From Aquificaceae bacterium (GTDB taxonomy: Bacteria > Aquificota > Aquificia > Aquificales > Aquificaceae): a stretch of 12,678 nt of DNA. Within the stretch, counting starts at the first letter, position 1; the number at the start of each line of letters is the position of its first letter. The translations under genes and the position numbers were made by a program. The DNA is taken from assembly GCA_015490105.1 (NCBI GenBank), contig WFYK01000131.1, positions 1-12,678 of the forward strand, written 5' to 3'. Shown one piece after another: positions 1 through 6,051 of the stretch. The notes under the pieces are model-generated. The model was not told the origin of the DNA, searched no databases, and saw only the letters and a list, made by a program, of their open reading frames with translations.

Positions 1-903
1 CCTTTCCGCTCCGGGTCCGAACATCTGCTTGAGGAAGTAGAGGGGAACGTTTATTGGCGGTATGTAGTAAACGTTGGGTTCGAGCCCAGTCTGAGGGTAT
101 AAGGGGAGCGCTACCTTCTTGATGTGAACGAGGAAATCTATAGGGTTACTCCTTACCGCTTTCTCGGGCGGGTTTATGAAGCCCATGAGTCTTATCTTGC
201 CTATGCACGTGATAACGCATTGAGGCTGCAAGCCTTGTTCGACCCTCGGGAAACAACCTATGCATTTTTGGGATATGCGGGCGACGAAGTTAAACATGGT
301 CTTCTTATAGGGACAAGCCTTGACACATTCTTGGTAACCCTCACACCTTTCCGGGTCTATGAGAACGATTCCATCCTCTTGGCGCTTGTATATTGCCTGC
401 CTTGGGCAAGCTGCAACACAGGCGGGAAAGGTGCAGTGGTTACATATTCTCGGAAGGTAGAACATCCATATAGGATGGGGGAGCTTCTCTAAAACTGTTC
501 CGACATCTACGGGAGCATTTACCTCATCTTCACCTATGTTGGGGTTTGTCCAGTCAAGATCGTCCGGCATCCATCCGAGAACAGGCTCTTCTTCCGTCCC
601 GTCGAGCACCGTTTTACCTTTGTAGGTTTCTCCTTCCCAAACCTGATCGTTTCCCAAAAGCTCCATAAGCTTCACGTCCCAACCCAATGGATAGAAGCCG
701 TTAGGCTTCGTTTCTACGTTGTTCCAAAGTTGATATTCCTGTCCTCTTCCGGGAGTCCAAGTGGTCTTGCAAGCTACCGTGCAGGTTTGACAGGCTATGC
801 ATTTGTTAAGATCCATAACCACCGCAAACTGTTTCTTCGGTCTTTTGTGCTCATAAGGATAATTGACCTCCCTTTTGATCTGCCAGTTGTAAGCTTTAGC
901 CAT
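1..903 (-). CDS. NarH/NxrB-type iron-sulfur subunit of a type II DMSO-reductase-family molybdoenzyme (partial, C-terminus cut off)
   Basis: Electron-transfer subunit carrying Fe-S clusters between the Mo catalytic subunit and a redox partner. I translated 301 residues from the ATG at 903-901; the gene continues past the left edge (family members are about 400-430 residues). Sixteen cluster positions are visible: C35/C38/C41/C45, C154/C157/C162/C166, C187/Y190/C193/C197 and C214/C217/C229/C233. Tyr190 sits where NarH has its Trp, so one [3Fe-4S] and three [4Fe-4S] clusters are expected. Blocks such as WNNVETKP, ICNHC and ALPLYPQTGLEPNVYYIPP resemble NxrB of nitrite oxidoreductases (Nitrospira/anammox type) more than enterobacterial NarH. 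There is no signal peptide, so export would rely on hitchhiking with the Tat-signalled catalytic subunit. A GGAGGT ribosome site (911-916) lies 7 bases before the start and just after the upstream gene's stop, 14 bp away, indicating co-transcription. Nitrate reductase, nitrite oxidoreductase or a related oxyanion enzyme cannot be separated from this subunit alone. Confidence 0.93.
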   Translation of the reverse strand, partial: MAKAYNWQIKREVNYPYEHKRPKKQFAVVMDLNKCIACQTCTVACKTTWTPGRGQEYQLWNNVETKPNGFYPLGWDVKLMELLGNDQVWEGETYKGKTVLDGTEEEPVLGWMPDDLDWTNPNIGEDEVNAPVDVGTVLEKLPHPIWMFYLPRICNHCTFPACVAACPRQAIYKRQEDGIVLIDPERCEGYQECVKACPYKKTMFNFVARISQKCIGCFPRVEQGLQPQCVITCIGKIRLMGFINPPEKAVRSNPIDFLVHIKKVALPLYPQTGLEPNVYYIPPINVPLYFLKQMFGPGAER

Positions 904-917
904 AGCTCACACCTCCA

Positions 918-3900
918 TCAATAAAAACGGACCCACTGGCCCTTGAGGTAGTTTGCAAAGGCTACGCTCGGCTTATGGGGTCTGAGCCCCAACCTTACGG
1001 GTCTCCAAACACCTTTTCCGTTTATGCCTCCGGGTTCTGCTTTGAGGATCTTCGCGTAAGCTTCTCTGGGTGCACCTATGAGGCAGTGAACGTCAGGGGC
1101 AAATCCCTTACCTATTACCTGACCCGCGAGGTTCTTCCTCACAAGTGTATCTGTCTGAAGGGTAGGCTTGTGCCAGCTTCTGGTTACGCTTTGGTGAGAT
1201 CCTCTTCTGTAAAGGGACTGATATCCTGTGTATGGGTTCTTCGCAAGTCCGTTTTTGTTTACCTTCGTTCCGAGAACAGATCCGTGTGAAGATCCATACA
1301 TGTTGAACCATATCTTGGCTACACCGGGAGGTGTATTGTTGGAAGCTCTTGCTCTGAGGAGAAGCCTTGCTACTTCATAGTCTTCCTTTCTCTTCTGCCA
1401 ACCTTCGAAAGGCCTATCCTGCGGATCCGGATCGACCCATACGTAGTCTCCGTCCTCTATACCCATCTTTTCAAGGTCTTTCGGGTTTATGTCTATGTAA
1501 GCTTCGGATACGAAAGGCTTTCTCTTATCGTGCCTGTATACATCCCCGAAGGGACCAAAGAGCAATGTAGTTATGTCCGTGTCACCTGTTGTAGTGTGAG
1601 CTGCGTGCCTGTATTTGGGTGTGTGGACTATATGAGTGGCTCCGAAAGAGACCCTCAGAGGGTGTTTCGTCTTAGGAAGCTTTACGGGTGTAACGAGGAC
1701 GTTCCTTGCCTGCCTTAGTTCTGTGTTTTTCAAGGCTTCGTCAGGATCTACACCATAATCTTCGGGTCTCTTGGGCCTGAGAAGAGGATGTGGTTTTGCA
1801 ACTATCACGTTCGGCTCGTAATCGGTAGCATCAATGGGTTCCCTGTAGACGGGGAGGTTTTCTCCCGCATCTATGAATTCGGGCTCTTCTCTGTAGAACT
1901 CTAACCTTCCGCTTTTGGTATACCAAGGGTGGTTGTCCACGAGTTGATCCATACCCACATACTTGGGATAGGTCCTCGTCATAATCAGGGAGGGAATACC
2001 CTCTTGAGCTTTCTTACCTATATCTTCGAGCTTATACCCTCTGAGATTAGAGGAGGCATTTATTACCCTCTGAACGTATACCTCCTGCCTTCCTTCTAAA
2101 ACAAACTTCCAGTAATCAGCGAATCTCTTGTCCCCCGTGAGTTCCGCAAGCCTCTTTCCTACGAGGGCAAAAACCTCCGCATCGTTCTTGGTGTCATACA
2201 ACCTCCTGTGGCCGGTTTTGGGCCAGACATATATGAAGGGATTAGTAACGGATCCAGCAATGTCCCAGTATTTGTTTTCGTTCCAAGCATCCACTCCGAG
2301 AACTATGTCGGAGTATTCACACGTTAGCGACCACCACCACTCGTTGGTGATAATACACTCGATCTTGGGTAGGGTGTTCATAACGATGTTGTATTTCCAC
2401 TTGGCGTTTCCGAGGATAGAGTTAGCGTCAACGAACCAACAGAACTTGGTAGGTGTGGGCATGTGAGTTTTGCCTGTTATCATGTGATCGCCCATCTTCT
2501 GGGGTTTGTCGTCGTGGGAGTAGTAGTGTGCGGACTCTCCCTTCCAATAGCGCTTTACTTTAGCGGGTTTGTTGGGATCGAGCTCTATGTTGAAAGGATC
2601 TTCTAAGAAATACTGGCCTACACCGTTGAAGAGGGCAAGTCTGAAGTTACCCGCGTAAGATCCTATATTCCCTGTCAGGTGCCCCACGTTGTCGGTGAGT
2701 GCAACGATAAGATACATAGCCCTATCTTTCAGATCCCCGTGGAAGTATTGGTTTACACCCATACCTTGGGCGAGCTTCATGTTGCGCGGATGCTTTGCTA
2801 TCTCCCTTGCGAGCTTTTCTATCTTTTCCGCAGGAACTCCTGTGATCTTTTCCGCCATTTTAGGGTTGTAGTTTTCCTCAAAGAACTCCAGATAGACTTG
2901 GAAAAGAGGTTTCACTTTTACCTTCTTTCCATCTACAGTCTCTACGGTGAACTCACCCGTAAGAGCAGGATCTATTCCGAGCTTCCAAAAGTCATCTCCC
3001 ACATCATCTCTTGTAATCACTTTTGGAGAGTTAGTTTTCGTGTCCCACACCACAAAGTCGTTCATATCCTTTTCCCTTATGTCTTCGGGGATATACTGCT
3101 TTTCCTGCTTGTAGAAGGGAGGGAGGCGGTCACCCTTTTTGAAGACCTCCGCCTTTTTAAGCGGTTTGGGTTTGTAGTTGGGAATAATGTCTTTGGCTCT
3201 CAGGATCTTTCCGTTGTCCATTCTCACTAAAAGGGGCATATCTGTCCAAGCCTTTACGTATTTTTCTTGGTAAAGCCCCTCTTTCATGATCACGTAGGCT
3301 ATAGAGAGTGCTAAGGCAGTGTCTGTTCCTGTTCTTACCACTATCAGCTCGTCCGCAGACCTTGCGGTAGGAGAGTAGTCGTTGGAAATAACAATGACTT
3401 TTGATCCTTTGATTCTTGCTTCCGTGAGCCAGTGGCAGTCGGGCATCTTAGTGGTGAAGGGGTTCATCCCCCAAAGGATTATGAGTTTCGAATACTCCCA
3501 CAGACACAGGTCAAACTCCACATTCTGTTGGCCCGTGACCATAGGATGTCCCGGTGCGAGATCCGTGTGGAAGGAGTAGTTATCCCAACCTCTGCCTCCT
3601 TTTGCCTTTTCTGGGGGAACTCCCCTTATGTGGTGATCCAAAAGTGCCACGAGGTTAGCCATTCTGTAGGGGGAGGTGTATCTTACTACCGCCAAGAAGG
3701 GCATAGATCCTCTGAACTTGAAAGTTCTGGTTCCTGCTCCCTCCATAGCGTCGATCATTTCCTTCTCGTAATACCCTTGAGCTTCCAAGCGTTTTCTTCC
3801 CTCTTCTCCCGAATATGTCTCCGCTATGTTTATCATTGTCTTAGCTATAATGTCTGCAACCTCGTCCCACGTAACCTTTATGAACTTGTCCTTCCCCCTT

Positions 3901-4382
3901 TGGAAGTATTTTTTTGGAGGTTCACCCGTTTTAGGATCTCTTGGAAAGCCCGCTTTATACCACTCGTAAAAACCTTTCCTTACCATAGGGCCTTTAACCC
4001 TTCTGTCTCCGTAGAATCTCCTCATCAGAGAAAGACCCTTGTTACAACATCTGGGTTCCCACCTTGGAGAAGCTTTAAGACCGTATATGTCCGTTGCTTC
4101 GTGGAACTTAAAAGTGGGTTCTATTCTGGTCACAACTCCGTTTTTTACGTGGGCCCTCAGTAAGCAGTTGTGGGTATCGTTAGGCGCACAGAGAAATACG
4201 AAAGTGTCTTCCGATTTAAATATGTCCCTATACATAGTCTCCCAATCTCTGTTTGGGTAGTAGAGAATGGGGTTGTCTACCTTCACCACGGGTTCAAAAA
4301 CTCTGAGCTTGTAAGATGAAGAAGCCATAGAAGCTAAAGAAAGCCCCCCTAACTTAAGAAGGTCCCTTCTGCTTAAACCCAT
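918..4382 (-). CDS. NarG/NxrA-type molybdopterin oxidoreductase catalytic subunit (periplasmic nitrate reductase or nitrite oxidoreductase-like)
   Basis: Catalytic subunit with bis-MGD molybdenum and an N-terminal Fe-S cluster. The 1154-residue length fits periplasmic NxrA/NarG-type enzymes. The N-terminus has a twin-arginine motif (S4-R5-R6-D7-L8-L9-K10) and a short hydrophobic stretch to about residue 20, so Tat export to the periplasm is expected, unlike cytoplasmic NarG. The FS0 motif reads C65-x3-D69-x3-C73 with C113 as the distal ligand (C112 is adjacent): the middle Cys is replaced by Asp. Asp274 in HTDLAPGHP aligns with the Mo-ligand Asp of type II enzymes (CDLPPASP in E. coli NarG). 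The MGD-binding region follows (WGMNPFTTKMPDCHW near 305-319), and a C-terminal molybdopterin-dinucleotide domain starts near residue 950. AGGAGG (4391-4396) lies 8 bases before the ATG. First gene of the operon with the Fe-S subunit downstream. Neither a membrane gamma subunit nor a NarJ-like chaperone is in view. Family assignment is strong; the physiological direction is open. Confidence 0.93.
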   Translation of the reverse strand: MGLSRRDLLKLGGLSLASMASSSYKLRVFEPVVKVDNPILYYPNRDWETMYRDIFKSEDTFVFLCAPNDTHNCLLRAHVKNGVVTRIEPTFKFHEATDIYGLKASPRWEPRCCNKGLSLMRRFYGDRRVKGPMVRKGFYEWYKAGFPRDPKTGEPPKKYFQRGKDKFIKVTWDEVADIIAKTMINIAETYSGEEGRKRLEAQGYYEKEMIDAMEGAGTRTFKFRGSMPFLAVVRYTSPYRMANLVALLDHHIRGVPPEKAKGGRGWDNYSFHTDLAPGHPMVTGQQNVEFDLCLWEYSKLIILWGMNPFTTKMPDCHWLTEARIKGSKVIVISNDYSPTARSADELIVVRTGTDTALALSIAYVIMKEGLYQEKYVKAWTDMPLLVRMDNGKILRAKDIIPNYKPKPLKKAEVFKKGDRLPPFYKQEKQYIPEDIREKDMNDFVVWDTKTNSPKVITRDDVGDDFWKLGIDPALTGEFTVETVDGKKVKVKPLFQVYLEFFEENYNPKMAEKITGVPAEKIEKLAREIAKHPRNMKLAQGMGVNQYFHGDLKDRAMYLIVALTDNVGHLTGNIGSYAGNFRLALFNGVGQYFLEDPFNIELDPNKPAKVKRYWKGESAHYYSHDDKPQKMGDHMITGKTHMPTPTKFCWFVDANSILGNAKWKYNIVMNTLPKIECIITNEWWWSLTCEYSDIVLGVDAWNENKYWDIAGSVTNPFIYVWPKTGHRRLYDTKNDAEVFALVGKRLAELTGDKRFADYWKFVLEGRQEVYVQRVINASSNLRGYKLEDIGKKAQEGIPSLIMTRTYPKYVGMDQLVDNHPWYTKSGRLEFYREEPEFIDAGENLPVYREPIDATDYEPNVIVAKPHPLLRPKRPEDYGVDPDEALKNTELRQARNVLVTPVKLPKTKHPLRVSFGATHIVHTPKYRHAAHTTTGDTDITTLLFGPFGDVYRHDKRKPFVSEAYIDINPKDLEKMGIEDGDYVWVDPDPQDRPFEGWQKRKEDYEVARLLLRARASNNTPPGVAKIWFNMYGSSHGSVLGTKVNKNGLAKNPYTGYQSLYRRGSHQSVTRSWHKPTLQTDTLVRKNLAGQVIGKGFAPDVHCLIGAPREAYAKILKAEPGGINGKGVWRPVRLGLRPHKPSVAFANYLKGQWVRFY

Positions 4383-4403
4383 AACCCAAACCTCCTGATC
4401 TCC

Positions 4404-4439
4404 ATCATATGATTCATCTCATATTAGATAACATATGTT
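4404..4439. promoter_or_regulatory. Two CATATG-centred palindromes, candidate operators
   Basis: ATCATATGAT (4404-4413) and AACATATGTT (4430-4439) are both perfect 10-bp inverted repeats, with centres 26 bp apart, about two and a half helical turns. One covers the -10 box of the molybdoenzyme promoter; the other falls near +10 to +20 of the predicted transcript. Their placement suits a dimeric regulator, but the region is AT-rich and short palindromes can arise by chance. They do not match an FNR box. No regulator gene is nearby. Confidence 0.4.
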
Positions 4440-4458
4440 TACTTCCTGGTGGTGTCAA
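4430..4458 (-). promoter_or_regulatory. Sigma-70-type promoter of the molybdoenzyme operon
   Basis: On the minus strand a perfect -35 box TTGACA (4458-4453) is followed by exactly 17 bases and a -10 box TATGTT (4435-4430), which matches TATAAT at 4 of 6 positions. Transcription would start near 4423, giving a leader of about 40 bases before the ATG at 4382. The -10 box is buried in a palindrome (4430-4439), a typical place for a repressor or activator site. Confidence 0.7.
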
Positions 4459-4480
4459 GAGAAAAACAATCCAAATCTGT

Positions 4481-4499
4481 GTCTGCAATGTATACAGAC
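4481..4499. repeat. Inverted repeat GTCTG-N9-CAGAC upstream of the pilin promoter
   Basis: The arms GTCTG (4481-4485) and CAGAC (4495-4499) are perfect inverted copies, with an 8-bp palindrome TGTATACA (4489-4496) overlapping the right arm. The element ends two bases before the putative -35 box of the pilin genes, an activator-like position. The short arms make chance possible. Confidence 0.3.
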
Positions 4500-4501
4500 T
4501 A

Positions 4502-4530
4502 TTGAAATCGGAATTCGTAGGAACGATACT
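4502..4530 (+). promoter_or_regulatory. Putative promoter of the pilin gene pair
   Basis: TTGAAA (4502-4507), 17 bases, then GATACT (4525-4530): five of six and four of six matches to the sigma-70 consensus. Transcription would start near 4537, leaving a leader of about 33 bases before the ATG at 4570. No sigma-54 type site (GG-N10-GC), common for pilin genes, was seen in this gap. Confidence 0.45.
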
Positions 4531-4557
4531 ATATGTAGGTCGATTTACTCTCTTAGG

Positions 4558-4563
4558 AGGAGG
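4558..4563 (+). promoter_or_regulatory. Ribosome binding site that fixes the pilin start at 4570
   Basis: AGGAGG, part of a longer AGGAGGAGGT run (4555-4564), lies 6 bases before the ATG at 4570. This argues for starting there and not at the earlier in-frame ATG at 4435, which has no such site, lies upstream of the putative promoter and would put about 70 residues ahead of the pilin cleavage site. Confidence 0.75.
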
Positions 4564-4569
4564 TATGCT

Positions 4570-5361
4570 ATGAAGATGAAGGTAAAAACCTTAAGAAGAG
4601 AAGTTTTGAAAAGCTTTAAAAAGGCTGTTAAATTAAATCGAGACTCAAAAGGTTTCACCCTGATTGAACTGGCAATAGTTCTTGTCATTATCGGTATAAT
4701 CATCGCCTTGGTCCTGAAAGGACAAGATATGATTCAAAGCACGAGGATAAAGCAAGCCCGTGAAATGATAGAAAACGGAGTTTTGAGAGCTTTTATAGAC
4801 TGCTATGGAAATTCCAAGATAGTGCCGGGGGATTTAAATGGAGATAGAATTCTTGATACTACAAATGATGCTTCACCGTTTGATACAGCAAACTGCACAA
4901 CAGGAACCTGCCAGTGTTTCCAACAGAATCCTATAGTTCAGACAATAGCTAATAATGGTCATAAAATAACTATAGGAGATAAGGATCTATACATCTATAT
5001 AGGAACCGAAGATGCTGCTACAGATTGTGGAACTCCTAACGGAGGATCTCCAAATGTACGTGAACATGTGCTGGTAATATGTGCAGCAGCTGATTGTGGC
5101 ACTTCCCTTGCAAATGCAGATCCAGATACAAACTTTTACCTTAGACTTGCACAGGATATGGACTCAGATTTGGATTTACAAAACAATCCTGTGGGGGTTG
5201 TTGACGATACGAGAGGTTACATAAGAGGCGGATCAGCTACTATCGATCCAACAACTAACTTGGTCACAGCAATAGCCCCAGATAACCCCAATAATGACAC
5301 TTCAAAGGATTGGGAAGGAACAGAAACCGCAATTATCTACTGTATAACTGGCATTAGGTAA
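4570..5361 (+). CDS. Type IV pilin / pseudopilin-like protein, cysteine-rich (first of a pair)
   Basis: Surface or secretion filament subunit processed by prepilin peptidase. The 263-residue product has a long basic leader of 28 residues ending in SKG, then F29-T-L-I-E33 and a hydrophobic helix to about residue 50, a textbook type III signal with Glu at mature position 5. The globular part holds eight Cys (78, 109, 114, 116, 153, 171, 176, 258), including C-x4-C-x-C at 109-116, and a calcium-loop-like D88-x-N90-x-D92-x3-D96. The segment near 199-217 (DSDLD, NNPVGVVDD) and the GIR ending recur in the next gene, so the two are paralogues. Start chosen from the strong AGGAGG site. Hand-sampled GC is about 38%, well below the neighbour and paralogue, suggesting a different history. 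It could be a major or minor pilin or a type II secretion pseudopilin; the sequence does not decide. Confidence 0.88.
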   Translation: MKMKVKTLRREVLKSFKKAVKLNRDSKGFTLIELAIVLVIIGIIIALVLKGQDMIQSTRIKQAREMIENGVLRAFIDCYGNSKIVPGDLNGDRILDTTNDASPFDTANCTTGTCQCFQQNPIVQTIANNGHKITIGDKDLYIYIGTEDAATDCGTPNGGSPNVREHVLVICAAADCGTSLANADPDTNFYLRLAQDMDSDLDLQNNPVGVVDDTRGYIRGGSATIDPTTNLVTAIAPDNPNNDTSKDWEGTETAIIYCITGIR

Positions 5362-5363
5362 TA

Positions 5364-6050
5364 ATGGACACAAACCTAAAAGTCCAGTTAGGCCGGGGTT
5401 TTACCCTCATAGAAGTAGCTATAGCCCTTCTCGTTATAGGTATCATCTTGGCTATTGTTCTCAAAGGTTTTGATATGATCACCTCCGCTAAATACAGAAA
5501 AGTTTTTGCTTCCATCGTCCCTCCTTCTGAAAAGTCTCTCCTTACCGCTATCAGGACCTGCTACGACAGGGTGAGGTTCGGATACCCCATAGCGGGAGAT
5601 ACCAACGGGGACGGACTCGTAGATACATATCCTACCGATAGCGGTTGCACCCAGCCCGCCTGCAGGTGTGTTCAAGAGATCCTTGGAACATCTGTCCCCG
5701 TGGCAATTACTATCGAAGACTTTTCCTTTTACTTCTTCCTTTACCAAAACGGTCTCGACGTAGACGGTGATTCGGTTCCCGAAAATCTCCTCGTTCTCTG
5801 TTCAGATCCATCTTGCACCTCAGTTTTCCCCACAAAACTTGCCCAGCTCATAGACAGCGAACTTGATAAAGCCAACAACCCTGTAGGCACCGTAGATGAC
5901 AGAAGCGGTTGGATATTGGACGCTACCGCGGTCTCTATTTCTGGCGGGCTGGTGACCTCACTTACCTTTCCAAACGAAACAACGAAAGACTGGGACGGGG
6001 ACGAGGTAGCGGTTGTTATAAATATCGATAAGGTTTTAGGAATCAGATGA
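5364..6050 (+). CDS. Type IV pilin / pseudopilin-like protein, cysteine-rich (second of a pair)
   Basis: The 228-residue prepilin-like protein has a short 12-residue leader ending in GRG, followed by F13-T-L-I-E17 and a hydrophobic helix to about residue 35. Six Cys (66, 95, 100, 102, 146, 151) align with six of the eight in the upstream gene, including C-x4-C-x-C (95-102) and C-x4-C (146-151). Two acidic loops look able to bind calcium: D79-x-N81-x-D83-x3-D87 and D132-x-D134-G-D136-x3-E140. NNPVGTVDD and the C-terminal GIR are shared with the paralogue. It starts 2 bp after the upstream stop, so the two are co-transcribed and probably translationally coupled; only a weak TTAGGT lies ahead of the ATG. 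Sampled GC is about 53%. Its stop is 1 bp from the gyrB stop on the other strand. Probable partner subunit of the same filament; exact role unknown. Confidence 0.87.
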   Translation: MDTNLKVQLGRGFTLIEVAIALLVIGIILAIVLKGFDMITSAKYRKVFASIVPPSEKSLLTAIRTCYDRVRFGYPIAGDTNGDGLVDTYPTDSGCTQPACRCVQEILGTSVPVAITIEDFSFYFFLYQNGLDVDGDSVPENLLVLCSDPSCTSVFPTKLAQLIDSELDKANNPVGTVDDRSGWILDATAVSISGGLVTSLTFPNETTKDWDGDEVAVVINIDKVLGIR

Positions 6051-6051
6051 A

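Noticed and set aside
124..492. Open frame of 122 codons on the plus strand near the left edge
   Set aside because: Lies opposite the Fe-S subunit, which has all its cluster cysteines on the minus strand.
3432..4163. Open frame of 243 codons (and one at 2679-3230) opposite the molybdoenzyme catalytic subunit
   Set aside because: Antisense shadows of a well supported gene; composition and lack of motifs give no support.
4404..4439. FNR or NarL box upstream of the molybdoenzyme operon
   Set aside because: Neither palindrome fits TTGAT-N4-ATCAA or clustered heptamers; only unnamed CATATG palindromes can be supported.
4435..4569. Upstream in-frame extension giving a 308-residue first pilin
   Set aside because: No ribosome site at 4435, the putative promoter lies downstream of it, and it would put over 70 residues before the prepilin cleavage site. 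The ATG at 4570 has AGGAGG at ideal spacing.
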